Assembly: GCF_003369915.1 (NCBI RefSeq)
Contig: NC_046675.1
Location: 20,398,001-20,462,000 of the forward strand
Source: Drosophila miranda
Lineage: Eukaryota > Arthropoda > Insecta > Diptera > Drosophilidae
Length of the DNA: 64,000 nucleotides
Reading direction: 5' to 3'
Shown here: positions 50,487-63,093 of the stretch, in pieces
Numbering within the stretch: the first letter of the stretch is position 1
How the letters are laid out: every line of letters begins with the position of its first letter
Notes under the pieces: generated by a model
The model's database searches: none
Told to the model about the DNA's origin: nothing
Seen by the model: the letters and a program-made list of their open reading frames with translations, nothing else
Translations under genes and position numbers: made by a program

Positions 50487-51460
50487 CACAGTGGGACATT
50501 CCGCCGTTTCAGCTTGCTAAATTAATAACTTCAGAACAAATATTTGATATCTTCATGAAGCAAACTGCATTTGAAAGACAAATGTTCAAAAATTTAATCT
50601 ACTTAAGTAAATGATGCAACAATGTCTAAAAGCTTCACAATATTGGGTTAAAATTTAAGTTTGTTGCCAGTGCATATTTTCCTATGCTAAATGCTCAATT
50701 TTAATTTTTTTTAGATCGACTTTTAATGGTAATTTTTACAATAAAATATTATTTTTTTATTTAATTTTCAAATTTACCTGTTTTTATTTTTTAGATCGAT
50801 AAAATGGTACATTTTAATGGGAATTTTTTCTATAAAATATTATTAAAAAAAAAATATTTTTTGATTCTGAAAGTTTGTTGAATTTTTTTGTTTTTTTTTT
50901 GTAAAATAATCCTCCACTTCTTGGTTATAAGGAGGAATATCTAATAACGTAAACTTATTATTTCTGAAGAATAACTGCTTGTCGATTTATTTTGTGATCT
51001 CACAAATCTAATGGATGAAATATATGTATCTGAAGAGGCTGCCAACATGTTGCAAAGATCTTGGGTTTGCTTAATTCGTGATGTCTTTCACGTATTCATA
51101 TTCCAGTAAGTTTGGTAATCTTTGTTTTTCGTTTCCTGGGCTTCCTCTGACAACCCTCCAATTGGTAGGCTCTGATGTTCAATTAAAATTTGACCAAGTG
51201 CTAGAATTACATAAAGCGTGGGAGCTAGGTTTCTTTTCTGAATTTCGTGCGAGGTTGTGGCAGGTAAATCGGTATTGAAGCCAAACGGCTCCGAAACGCA
51301 GAATGTGCTTTTAGACTTAGGTAATAAATAGTTCAAGGAACATTTACAAAAAAAATTCTCGAGAAAATATATGGGTAATGGTCAAAATATTTTAAAAAAT
51401 TTGATTTTAATCAAAAATCTTCGACTTTTGCCACCTCTTTTCGTCTGATTCGCCACTGTG
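50487..51460 (-). mobile_element. Transib-superfamily DNA transposon remnant (974 bp)
   Basis: Both ends read CACAGTGG inward (50487-50494 and, on the minus strand, 51460-51453). The element is flanked by the 5-bp direct repeat CGCCG (50482-50486 and 51461-51465). Transib elements are known to have ends of the CACWRTG type, closely like the RAG heptamer CACAGTG, and to make 5-bp GC-rich target duplications of CGNCG form; both fit exactly. The interior carries the decayed C-terminal part of a transposase on the minus strand, so the element's 5' end is on the right and most of the transposase gene has been deleted. It cannot move on its own; mobilisation by an active relative is conceivable. 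Confidence 0.8.
50941..51336 (-). pseudogene. Transposase C-terminal fragment, decayed
   Basis: The minus-strand frame from 51336 reads through a motif LPIGGLSEEAQETKNKDY (about 51170-51115), then meets TGA at 51088-51090, and continues in the same frame with KTSRIKQ, a spacing and ASSDTYIS before stopping at 50941-50943. From memory, the tail LPIG-SEEAQE-NKD, then RK-SR, then SDP-IS is shared by a group of insect transposases; the TGA replaces an expected Arg codon. No catalytic core is present. Assignment to Transib rests mainly on the element's ends and target duplication. Confidence 0.7.
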
Positions 51461-51891
51461 CGCCGTTGATTCCTCCGCCATGCCTCACGCGACTCCACTC
51501 TTCGTGGGGTGTTATAAATTTAAATTTAAAAGCCAAACAAAACTCGCATTCTCATTGCCGCACCGCCGCACGCCTGGTCGGAAGCGCTTTATCGCAGCTC
51601 GCCCAGCAGATTCTCTAGAAATTAAGAAAAACTGCCCGGTACGGACTGAAATGGAGAGTGATTCTCTTCTCCAGTTAGATGTCGAGATACCGGACCCAGT
51701 CCATCTCTGGGCGGAGAGGACACTACTCGTATTTGGCCGTACTCGGATGACACCGTTTGCACTTTATCCTTGTCAGTTGTTATCGTTTATTGCTGCCTTG
51801 CCACGGCGAAGAAGGAGCCGCCTTCTTTGAGAAATTGTAGCACAAAAGTCAACGTGTAACGAGAAAATAATAAATGCCATTTAAACAGCAG

Positions 51892-51911
51892 GCAGACAGA
51901 CAGACAGACAG
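51892..51911. repeat. (CAGA)n microsatellite
   Basis: Five tandem GCAGACAGA-type CAGA units. Confidence 0.85.
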
Positions 51912-54871
51912 AGGAAGAAGGGACAAGAAGAGGATGCGTGCCGGATGAAAACGAATGGAGTATGAAATTGAAAACCACGAAACAAAGTTAAAAGAAAAAA
52001 TAACAAAAATGAAATAAACACTAAAAAAGTGTGGAATAATAAACAGGATGAAAAAAAAAATTAAAAATGGTCAAAGGTTTCACACAGTTACTCGGATTTT
52101 TAAATAATAATTTTGTACACGAAATATATATATATTTTTTTTAATTATTAGAAATTATATTTTGATCAATTTACAGGATGGTTTACACACCCTCCTCCTT
52201 CCTATTTTCTATAAGAATGTGTGCTGCCAGGTGGCGATTGTCACGCACTGGCAGCTGGCCTAAAGGCTGGTCTGCAAGAAAGGCAAGGCAAGGCTCTTCA
52301 CTTTTATTGACAAACTCGACGAGAATTTGTGCGAAATGTGCGTGCGCGACTTGGCCGGCTATCCTTTATCCTTTGAGGCTCTTCTCTCTTTTTTTGGGCG
52401 CATACAAAAAGGGAGCTCTAAATGTGTGTGAGTGTGGTAGGGTTGGGCGTGGCTCACAGGACACGACATTTCTTGTGTGTGCCGTAGTTGTTGCTTGTGT
52501 CTTTTGTTTCCACCTCGTGCCACTTGACATTGCTTGCGGTTTGTTAGCGGTCCGGGTAAAATTCCAGTGTGCAACAATCTCGTACGGGAAATTTTGTTAT
52601 TCAAAACACGACGGATTACCGTTCATTCCGCTTACACACACATATACAGAGAGGGAATAAGGGAGTACATATATGCCGTCGCATGTGGAGACCGCAGGCG
52701 GCACCTTTCCCGGTTCATGTCGCTGGCGTTGTCACACGGCACACATTTGTTAGACACTAAGCCCGTGTATGCCTCCTTTGCCAAGGATAAGAATGTTTAT
52801 TATCTTTATCACACACACGCACACACACATACACACAGATACAACTACATTGAAGCCAAACCGCAAAGCAACCGCACGTACAAAACTTAAAGGGGCTGAC
52901 GGCAAATGACAGACAACAAGACAACAACAAAATGAAGCCGCCGCATCCGCATCCGTATCCGCATCCGCATTCAACTTCCCTTTGCCGGCCATTGTCTTGC
53001 GTAACTAACTTCAAAATGGCGCCACGCCGTGTCACGCAATTATGACCACGCCTACGTCTTTGGCATTTTTCAGTGTGGCACAGCTTCACCGCTCCCCCGC
53101 TCACTCTCCTTGGCTTTTTCCTTCCCAGTTTCCAGTTTTTATTTCGCTTTATTAAATGCTTCAGGTAGCTACTTAAACACGTTTTCGATTAGAGCAGCTG
53201 CTGTCATTACTCAAAGTCGAAGGGGGTCGGGTGGTGCCGGCGGATTTCGGGACGAGTCTCGTCAGTCTTTCACCTGTAGGAAGATGGCGGCGCTTGCCAT
53301 TCCTTTGCCTGCTGTTGTCGTGCTTTCTTTTCTTTTGCTGTGTTGTTTTTTTTTGCTTCCTGTACATCTTCAATATTTTATAATAAAGCGAAATTCCAGG
53401 AAGAGGAATACAAAAATGTGCAGCAACAGCGGCAACAGCGGCATCGGGGGGTTGGAAAAGGAGGCTTAGATGGGGGGCTTGGCGGTTACTGGAGTGTGCT
53501 GATAAGGTTCAGGATCAGCTTAAAAGAAAAGAAAATTTCTGTATTAAAAACTAAGGAGAGCTGGAGCTTGGAGTAGAGTACAGGGGTATTATTTTCTTTC
53601 AATCAGAGGTCTTACTACTGCAGCTTAGTATCTTAGAGTCTCTTTGAATAAAACCGCTTGCATATGTTTCACCTACATATGTTGTAGACCTTAGCATTAT
53701 CTGGGGACTCGGCTAATATCTGGCATCCATAAATTCATCTTGATTGCATGCACTGAAAAAGTTAATAGCCCCATTCTGCCCTCCCCAGCCCTCCCCTCGA
53801 GGACGTAAGCCGCTCAGTGCAGGCCTGCGATGGATGCCACAACCTGTCATATTTTTATGTTTTAAGCCGCAGAATGGCCGGGATGCAGGGCCCCGGAAGC
53901 AAGGTGGGGAATCTTCAAAATAAAAACTCAAAGTACTTTAATGTTGTATCCTGTTATCGCTGCCGACGTGCAGCTGTCGCTATTAGTGTTCGACTTTCAA
54001 GGGGGAAAAATATGAAGAGGATGAGGTACTGTCTTGTCTGTTCCGCTTCTTTCATTCGATGTTGCGGCATGGTGTTGACAGGATATTTACAGGATTTCTA
54101 TCAATATGCCGGCATTAGCACGTACGCCTGCAATGAACGTGAATGTGAGTAATGCCAGTGCCTGAGGAAAAAAAAAACGGTGAAAACGTATGGAGAAGAC
54201 AGAGGGAAAACAATGCCAGAGGAAAAGCGTACCTCGACTTTGACTGCTAATATAATCATATTTCGGCAATACTACTGATGCTATTAGTATTCAGAATAAA
54301 CACAAAATAGGCACTACTGATATTTAACGAAATCCCACCAGAATTTATTTATAAACTCATTAATTTTAAGCAGAGCTGACTAACAACTTGGAAGAATTCA
54401 CCAGAATTTTAGCTTGATTTATTTTTGCTTTTCACCCACTTTTGCTGATTGCTTCTATTTCACACGATTTCTTCGGCAAATTGAAAGATCAACAGTACTG
54501 TGCTCGGTAACAGACGACCCCTTAACTTATTTCTGCTGAATTATTTACTTTTCATTTGTACCAGGCAGCCCCAGCAGCCACCGCCAGGCCCGGGCAGCAC
54601 CTGTTTCCTGCCAGGTGGCTCAACGGGTTAAAACGAGGGCCCAGTCAATTGTTGTCGGTCAAACAAAAACTGGCACAACACGAACAACGAACAATGAACA
54701 ACGAGAGAGCTCAAGTATTTGTGCTATTTAAAATTTGCTTTACCAAACGTCAAGTGTTTAGCAACAGCAGCCCGAGCGGGCTGAGGCTGAGTGGCACACG
54801 GTCCGAAGCTATATTACCCCCCAGCACCCGCAGCACCATCCATTCTAGCCTACACCACCCACTCGAGCTCC

Positions 54872-54899
54872 TTGGGCTGGGGCTGGGGCTGGGGCTGGG
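54872..54899. repeat. (GGGGCT)n hexamer array
   Basis: Four to five tandem GGGGCT units. Confidence 0.85.
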
Positions 54900-56209
54900 C
54901 CTGGAACGGCTGGCCTATGTGTGCGACTGAGATGGGACTTGGCTGGAGCCTATTGGCCGTAAATTATTAATGATTACTAGCCCGAAATTACAGTTAACTC
55001 ACTTACTTGCTCATTCGCAAATGAAGGCCAATTGCAGCAGAGCCAGAGCGAGGAAGGGAGCGGTTTACGTTGACGGAAACAGGGGACTGGGAACTAATTT
55101 ATTTTTACCACAAACTGGCCAAAGAGATAGGTAATATAGCCACGATGGGCGCAGGAACGGGTGGCTGAGACTCGAGGGAGGGGTAAGGTCTCTGGCTAAT
55201 TGTGGGTCCGATTATGCTTAAATATTTATTTTGATTGTTGAAATTTGCGATGAGCATCAATCCGAAAACTTCTCTCATTTATTCGCTCGAAATCATTTCA
55301 TATTCATAAGAGCTTGTTGTGGACCGGGCCAGAGAACTTTTAGCTATTTATATTTTATATAATGTTATGCCTACTGCGTATAAACAGAATTCATCCCATC
55401 GCCAGACAAAAATTATGTATATTTGCCGGAGCCAAACATAGGCACAGGCACAGGCAGTCTCTGTTGTTTTTTTCTGTGGACTTCCGCCTAAAATGGCAAG
55501 CGCCTGAATTGATTTTCATTAGGTGGGCCTAGGCATCAACATCAACATCCACATCCGAATCAAAATTCAATTTTCCAGCACACATTTTGCTGATTGTTTG
55601 ATTGAGGACCGTAATTCGCTGACTCTATTATGCCGTCTTTGAATTGTCAATGAGCTCGAAGAAAATTTTCAGTGATCTGGAATCTGATTTTGTCTTGTTT
55701 GCTCTATGTTTATGATTGACTCCAGCCCAAGTTCGTACTGCAGGTTGCCTTTTATCCATTATCTCTTACTAGGAGAATCGTGTCATGTGCCCTGTACTGA
55801 TTCCATCTTGGTATCCAGTATCCAGTATCATCTGCCAAATATAATTAAAGCCCACTACGGACTATCCTATTCGTTTTGAAGTGTTGGGGCCTTTTCAGAA
55901 ACCCAAAACAGAACTTGTTCTGAATGGGAAGTAGAGGAGGAGAAAAGGCTGGTTGAAGATTGAGAGAGTGTTGACGACAAACTATTGAAGAACTATTGAA
56001 AAGTATTCAAGCGCAGGCAAGTCTTAGCTGGGACATGGAATAAATGGGAGATACGAGTGGCTGTGTGGCTGCTGCTACGTCTACACACACACACCCACAC
56101 ACACACACATACATAAGATTGTGGACAAAAACAAAAATTCTTTCTAAAGCACTCAACAGCCCAAAAAGCGTGGATGCACACAGATACAAAAGCAAGAAAG
56201 CAGACACAC

Positions 56210-56214
<5 letters not shown>

Positions 56215-56259
<45 letters not shown>
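56215..56259. repeat. (GA)n microsatellite
   Basis: About 22 uninterrupted GA units, preceded by a CA run at 56203-56213; the longest dinucleotide tract in the window. Confidence 0.95.
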
Positions 56260-56263
<4 letters not shown>

Positions 56264-59200
56264 ATACACACAGCTGTGAGAGAGGCCTCAGTTAGTTGCA
56301 GTGAAAAGAGGATAAACTGCATTTTTATCTTTAAACACACTTCAAGTGCCATAGGCGTCAGAGGGAGTGGCGGGCAAGGCCCGGCCTAACAGGCACGAAA
56401 ACAAACACAAGTGCAGCAGAGGCGCCTCTGTGTTTGAGTGTGGAAGGTGTGGCAGGTGCGGCGGGTGTGTGTGTGCTTTTGTCAGAGCCATGTCCTTACT
56501 ACTCGTACTCTGATTATTATTCAAGTCATCAACGACGGCCATAAAGCAAGTTTTGAGGGGGCTTCCACCGCTGCTGCAGTCGCTACAGTCGCTTCACTTG
56601 AAACGTAATGAGACCAGTGATGAAGCGCCTCTAAGTATGCAGAGGAAGCCATTGGGCCCGCTCTGATTCCTATTAAATGTATCTGCTCGAATTGAAGGAT
56701 TCAGAAACGCCTTGGACATTAATCACCTATCGGCTGATCCAAAACTTTCGCCATAGCGCGACGGCGGAAACTCTTTATGATATTTGTCGATGCCGAGTAG
56801 GGGGAAGTCGAGGATGTCGATGGCGCTGTTTAAACGAACTGCGATATACGCTTGCCAGCCATTTACCAGCCACACCCATGGCCCAGGGAAGACATTATGC
56901 GATAAGCCTCAAGGTAACGACATTGCTGCAGGTTTCTCCACTCAACTTTTTACCCATTTCTCTCTCCCATTTTTTTTTTTGGCAATTTATTGCCAACCTT
57001 CAAAAAGGCCAACTATGCCAATCTCGGGCTGAGACTGTGTGTGAGAGTTGGCAGCCGACAGGATTGAAAGGACTGCAAGCAACAAAAAAGAGGTTTTGCA
57101 TAACGGCAAGAATTAATTTTTTAACACGCACACTGACAGAGAGAGAGTAGAGTGAGAGTGCCTCAAGAAGAGGAGCGGAAAGACCGCTGCGCGTTGACAC
57201 TGATTTTGACGCATTGCTCCCTGAGGATGTGACCCAAAAAGTCAGTGCGGCAAATGAGCAAATGTGGGTGGCAGGCAGCAGCAGGCAGCAACTGAAGCCG
57301 GTTAAGTGTTCAGTAGTCTGGAGTGCTGGAGATCTAAGCATGAGCAAAATATGAGAGCTGCACAGCCAGAAGGCAGCGGACGGGGGAGCAGAGAGCTCAC
57401 CCAGTCGTTATTCGGTGTTTTTAATTTGCGCCCGGCTGGTGGTGGTTAGATTCCGACAGAGTGAAAGGTAGACAGACATCCAACCGTGGAAAAGCATTTT
57501 AATATGCAAATGGAAGAGCGGAAAGCAAAATCTAGGAATCTAGGAATCTAGGAATGTGGCAACCTCTTTGAGGTGGAGTACAAGGCCCCTAGCTGCTGCC
57601 ACCAATTGATAGAAGCAGCACGAGGAGCCACGAGAAATGAACCACCAACGCGGGTTCAATGCCAGCTCAAATGCTGAGCTCTAACCATAGCTCAGGGCCT
57701 CCTGCAAGTGAAATGAAACAGTTCCCAGGCCGAAAACTGCAGACTTCTTGAAGCCCCAACAACAAGATTTGCTCGGAGCGTCACGCAAGTGCTTCAACGA
57801 GCCAAAGCAAAGGAAAGCTGCATGCAAAAAAAAAGCAAAAAAAAGGGGGAAAATAAGAAAATGCTGAAAAGCATGTCAGTTTCATGCTCGCGGCCGCACT
57901 TAACATTATTTTTGCTGCACCAGCAACAGCAACAGCAACAGCAAACGCAGCGGCAACAAGAACCCACTTCTTTTGTGGAAGAGCAACAACAGCAGCTGCA
58001 GCCAGCAAACTGGATGCCCTTACAGGCCACCCACCCAGCCAGTACTGCCCTATAACGCATACGCAGCGTGGTACGTGTGCGCGAGCAGGTCAAACTTAAA
58101 TATTTAATGAAGCGCTTAATGTGCGACTTCCCGTCCTCCGGAGCCTCTTTACCACGCTTTACCCCTTAAGCAGCCTTAATTGCCGAGCTCAGGCACGGCA
58201 TCGCGCCCTCTCTCCCTCTCCCGCTGTCTTTGTTTCTGGTCAAGCTGAAAAACCTGCAAATATTTTCAGCAAATTTTTGCCTAATGCAAAAAATATTTTA
58301 TTGTGCTCGCTTCTGAAAGCAGGGGACAGATGGGGCAGAATTCAGTACCATAAATTTGAACAGAGACAAAAAATGAATTACGGAGGGAGAGAAGGTAAGC
58401 GTTCTCTTGGTAAGCAGCCCCAAAATATTTGCGGCGGTCCTCTAAGCCCAGGCATGCGGTTGGCCAGGCATGTGCAGCATTTCAAGCAGCGCACTTCACA
58501 CAAAAGCAAAACAATAATACATACATACATACACCAACACACATACACACACAAACAATGAACGTAAAGGCAGCCATTGCCATACAGTTTTCGGACGCTC
58601 CCTTCCCCCGCAAAGGCAACTAGATGCAGGTGCTGGATTAGATATGTCCCGGCTCAGAATTTACACCTAAAGCTAAGCGAGTGCCCAAAACAGTTGGCTA
58701 GAAAAATTGTACAACTTCTTATTAGGGTCTTCAAAATTTAGGATAAAAGAAGCGGGAGATTTTTTAAAATATAAAAAGAATTCTTTAATATTTAGCAGAT
58801 TGAAAGTAAAATGCGAAACATTTCGAAACTTTAATTCTCTGAAATTTGTTAATGAGTGGAGAAGCTGCAAAAACATCTCAATTGTTTCCTCCAATCAGTA
58901 AAAATTATATGGTTTTATTGTGGTCAAATATTTGAATGTGAATTTTCGTAATGTGAGATTATATAAATGTATAGGTACCTAAAATATATATGGCAAATTT
59001 CTTTTAATACAATTATTTACGGGCCCAAAGATTGAATACGCCATCTGATCCCCCAACGGCCATTTTATGATCCAGTTTTAGCGGGAAACCAGACCCCGGG
59101 ACAGCACTGGGCTTCGTGTTGCAACCAGGGAGGCCAGGCAGCACCAAGGCATTACAGCATTTGCACGAATCAGCCGGCTAGCACATTCTTTTACCAAGCC

Positions 59201-61433
59201 AGAACAATGAGATTGTTGGGCTGGGCCTGTTTCAAGCATTTAAAGTGAACAAAGTGTGCCAGACTGGCTCAGATTTAGATGCAGACTCAGACTTGGACTC
59301 AACTTCGCTCTTTCTGTGGGGCTGAAGGCTTTACCTATGTATTTAAATCAAAGGGCCAAGTCAAGGTGTTTCGTGCCAAGTACTTTGGTTATGCCTTCTC
59401 CCCCGCTGAATGTACATGCAGCTTGCCACAAACCCCAACCAACACACACATAAACCTCCTGGAGAGGAGGGGTTTTTTTTTTTTTTGGTAAGGCACGAGA
59501 CGACATAAAGTGGAACTTGCCAACGTAACGAAATTCGGTCAACATGTTGGCCATGACGGCGACCGGTGGCTCGCTCGCTTAGGTTAGTGCCATACTGCCC
59601 ACATGTGGCCATAATTTTTAAGCGCCAAATGAGCGGCCATCCATTGGCCATGATGTCCGGCATGGTATTTGCCGTTTGCCATTTGTCCTTACCAGTGGCA
59701 CATTGTCCTGGGCCGGCCAACACGAATACCTTTGGGACGTGGGCCAAATGGCCGAATACCGTGGACTGTTAGCCCGATCTTGAGCCAGCAGCATTAAAGG
59801 CAGGTAATATCGTGGCTTTTTCTAATTGTTGTGGTTTGATCTCGTAACTGGAAAAGTATATTCTCACTTGAACACTGGCCAATACATTTCTTATTTAGCT
59901 TAATATTTAAAGCTCGTTTCGAGGCATTTCATTCGATTTCATTGCACGATTTTTGACCTTTCTTCCCGCAAACAATCAATGCCAGATAGTGTTAACCCTT
60001 CGGCTACGCCCAAAAATCCCGTTGGACCCATTCATGTGTTGCACAAATAAAATAAAGTTAGCTTAGGATACGTTAAACTTGTAAATATTGTCACACACTC
60101 TTCCAGCTACACAAACACGTGCAGACGTGTATAGTACACACATATCCGGTTCTGCAAATTTAAGGTCAGTTTTGTTGTCAATTCTTTTATACACGTAGTA
60201 CTAGAATATCCAAAATAAACTTTAAATAGGGTACTAAATTCTTCACATATTCAAATATACAAATTAAATATAAAATATTTATTGAACTTAAACAAAAAAT
60301 AAATAAATTAAGATGAGTTTGTTTAAAGTAAGATTTGAGAATTATAAGATTGTTTTTATTTGGTCAGAGATATCATTTGTTCAATGGTACTTGTACTATT
60401 CATTCATTTCTATTTGAATTGATTATAGGTTCTTATCAGCAGCTCAATAGTTTGGCCGTAGTGTTTAAAAAAATAATGCACTTATTTTTATAATAATTTA
60501 TCAATTACGTTGACAAAGTATTGAAAGTAGTTCGTTGGTCTTTCCACCTATCTACTGAGTGCGTAAATTGAAAAGAATTGGACAAATCACACCTGTAAAT
60601 ATTGCCACGTTTGTGCCTCCAAACACAGAGGGAAATCCAGATAAATACCTGGAAAATTTACCCTCTTCCTACGCACACTGAATGCATTAAAAAAGCAGCA
60701 GCAGCAGAAGAAAAAAATACAACGAATCGCATGCAATACGATGTGGCATGGAAGGATAAGGCGATGTGGGTCGAGCCGCACATTTTGTCAAAATTCCCCC
60801 CAGAACACAGCAGACAAATGGAAGCCAAACAAAAAGAGGCACAAGGCAGCGGCAGCAGCAGCAGCAGCAAAAACAAAGAACAACAAAGATAAAGAGAAAG
60901 AGGAAGGTCCAAAAAGCAGAGAGAGGGACAGGAGGATTGGGTGGCTGAGAGCTGGGAGCGGGGCAAAGAAACCACAATCGAGACCATTATCAATTACACG
61001 CACAGCAGGACACGGTGGCAGGACACAGAAACACATGCAGACGATGAGAGAGAGCGGCGAGGGGAAAATGAGAATGGAGATAGGAATACTGGGGGGGGGC
61101 TGGGTGACTGGGTGGCTGGGAGAGAAACGCAAACGAAATGAAAATACGCATAAAATTGCAATTTACATCACATCCATTTGCACCCATATGTGCACACTGG
61201 CACGCACACTGACGCACACGGATATCAACCGCACACACAGAAACATAACAGAGTTACAAATAAAATTCATTCATACGCATAATGAAACTCGCTCTCTTTC
61301 TCTCTCCCTTTGCATCTGTCTTTCTTCTTCGCTCCCCCCTTGGGTACAAAAGTACAAAGCGGCAACAAAGGAACACCCAAATAAAGACAACAATGTTTAG
61401 AAATAAACAAACAAATGCGACTGGACGAATGAG

Positions 61434-61465
61434 TGGATGGATGGATGGATAGATGAATGGATGGA
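61434..61465. repeat. (ATGG)n imperfect microsatellite
   Basis: About eight ATGG/ATGA units. Confidence 0.85.
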
Positions 61466-62536
61466 CGAAGCAGAGGCAGATGATGACCAGGAACTGAGGA
61501 CTGGGGGAGGGAAGGACTTTCGATTAGGAATGGGAATGCATTCTTCACCGCTGGAGAGTTGGCCGGAGAAAAATCCACGCCCTATATGTAAATTATTAGC
61601 CAGGCCACTTTTTGTCCGCCGCCCAAACTCAAGCTCTGATGGCAGGGGCCACGAGCGGCCGCAGAGTCCCTGGAGTTGCCCAGCAAGAGCTGGAAAAATT
61701 TCAACCATAAAGGGAGCAAATTGAAGCCGCAAACGGAGAGGGAGAGAGAGCACAACAAAGAGATAGAGCCAGAGAGCGTATGAAAGTGTGAGAGTGAGAA
61801 CGGGGATGCTCTCGCTTTGTAGACTTTTTTGCTATGTGGCCCAAAGTAAAACGCCCTTTTGGAGTTGCTTCCGATGGGAGCTAAGGGAACCCTGATCAAA
61901 GAGAGTTTCAGCTTAAATTTTTGAAATAAATGAAAAAATTTGGAATTTACAAAATAGTTACTATATAAAGATACTATAGCCCTTGAAACAAATATTTCGA
62001 CTTTCCTGGATCTAAAGAGAAACTAAACATATTTCTTTCACCATTCTTAAGCTGATGCTTAAAGTATTGCCTACTTTTAGGCTTGTCAAGCAAAGAGAGA
62101 GTTTCGGAGTAAGGCAATGAGAGAGAGAGAGTCCTGTGCTCTTGTGCTTTGTCGCTTTGTGGCGCCCAGCATGCGCAGAGTGTAGCGAGAGACGCGCGCC
62201 ACACGACCACATCCCGAGCAGCGTCCGCACAGCATCAGCGGCGGCCCCAGCTGCGAAAAACTCTGCCATGCAGCGGCGGCCATCAGTAGTTGCCTCAGAG
62301 CCCGCGGGTTGAAGAAATCGTACGCATCGAGCGAGAGGCAAGCGCCGCGTCAAACCAAACAAAGAAAAAGAAAAAGCAAAGCAAAAAAAGTACATAAAAG
62401 CGAATAACAACAAGAGAGTGCAGAGCAAATAAAACAGACAGCAATAGGCAATTTCTAATTGACCAGGATTTCCCCACAACTGTGTTCAACTTAACCATCA
62501 AGCCAATGACCAAATGTTGCCACAAATCGCAGGCAA

Positions 62537-62794
62537 ATGAGCCCGCAACTACAAGACTCCAATCCGTTGCCGTTGCTGCTGCTGCTGCTCCTGCTCCAGC
62601 GGCTGCTGCAGAGTAGCAGAGTACAGTGCGAGCCCGGTCCCGTGCCAGACTCCGTGCCTCCACCCGCTCCCTGTACCGCTTTTCGAGCAGGGCGTTTTCT
62701 GCTTCGGTGTCCGTGTGTGTACCAGTGCTTAAATAATCCGCATAGCCAGCCAGTGCAACTTGAGGTGGCCGTAAATCACATTTCAGTAAACTAA
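62537..62794 (+). CDS. Candidate small secreted ORF or upstream ORF (85 aa)
   Basis: The ATG at 62537 has a fair fly start context (CAA before ATG). The predicted product opens with a leucine run (residues 11-20) resembling a signal peptide, partly encoded by a CTG repeat at 62573-62589, followed by about 55 residues with five cysteines and many prolines. It lies inside the candidate first exon, so it may be an upstream ORF of the next gene, a small secreted protein, or chance. I do not recognise it. Confidence 0.2.
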   Translation: MSPQLQDSNPLPLLLLLLLLQRLLQSSRVQCEPGPVPDSVPPPAPCTAFRAGRFLLRCPCVYQCLNNPHSQPVQLEVAVNHISVN

Positions 62795-62901
62795 AACCTC
62801 GAGTGCTGTCGCTTGCGGCTCATCGCATAGCGCCTCAAATTGAATCTCGTTTCCGGTCCGTACGTCCGCTCCCTCGTTGGCCAAGTCGGTCGTTTGGTCT
62901 G

Positions 62902-62960
62902 TGTATCGGTCTGTCGGTGTGTCGGTGTATCGGTGTATCGGTCGGCCGGACTGTCGGTGT
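62902..62960. repeat. TCGGTGTA/TCGGTGTG octamer-like repeat
   Basis: Several tandem variants of TCGGTGTA and TCGGTCTG. Confidence 0.8.
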
Positions 62961-63015
62961 GCCTGGTGTTGCTTCGCTTTTGTCGCCAGACATTTTTAGC
63001 TGCTCAAAAATTGAT

Positions 63016-63067
63016 GCCAGCAGCCCCAGCAGCCCCAAGCAGCCCGAAGCAGCCCAAGCAGCCCCAG
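63016..63067. repeat. AGCAGCCCCA decamer-like repeat
   Basis: Five imperfect tandem units of AGCAGCCCCA or AGCAGCCCAA. Confidence 0.85.
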
Positions 63068-63093
63068 TGACAGTCGCCTAGGCAGCGCTGTAA

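Larger units (their letters stand above)
51466..62089. other. Long non-coding stretch right of the transposon
   Basis: I find no coding exon I can support. Open frames up to 219 codons (60741-61400) are low-complexity or repeat derived. The region holds CAGA, GA and CA tracts, GGGGCT and ATGG arrays, and AT-rich blocks at 58700-59000 and 60170-60530. A frame with a hydrophobic segment starting at 53284 in an AAGATGGCGGC context is too weak to call. Confidence 0.45.
62090..63093 (+). promoter_or_regulatory. Candidate promoter and first exon of a gene leaving the window
   Basis: GA-rich tracts (62093-62132) typical of GAGA-factor promoters are followed by a GC-rich stretch, an initiator-like ATCAGT at 62282-62287, A-rich leader-like sequence and, at 63094, a strong splice donor context (AAT|GTAAGT). 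This looks like the first, largely untranslated exon of a plus-strand gene. Known clustering of alpha1 with alpha2 and beta2 in Drosophila makes nAChRalpha1 a candidate, but no alpha1 coding sequence occurs in the window and the call is inference. Confidence 0.3.

Noticed and set aside
50487..50493. True V(D)J recombination signal
   Set aside because: The CACAGTG heptamer is the end of a transposon with target duplication; no nonamer at 12 or 23 bp spacing was seen and insects have no V(D)J system.
53284..53469. Small frame with a hydrophobic segment starting in AAGATGGCGGC
   Set aside because: Hydrophobic stretch comes from T-rich DNA and the start context is equally well a Pho/YY1-type site; not enough for a gene call.
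56677..57150. 157-codon open frame on the plus strand
   Set aside because: No motif, low-complexity T and A runs in the middle, and no neighbouring exon structure.
60741..61400. 219-codon open frame on the plus strand
   Set aside because: Low-complexity Lys/Arg/Gln-rich product from A-rich DNA, with competing open frames on both strands and no splice or start evidence.
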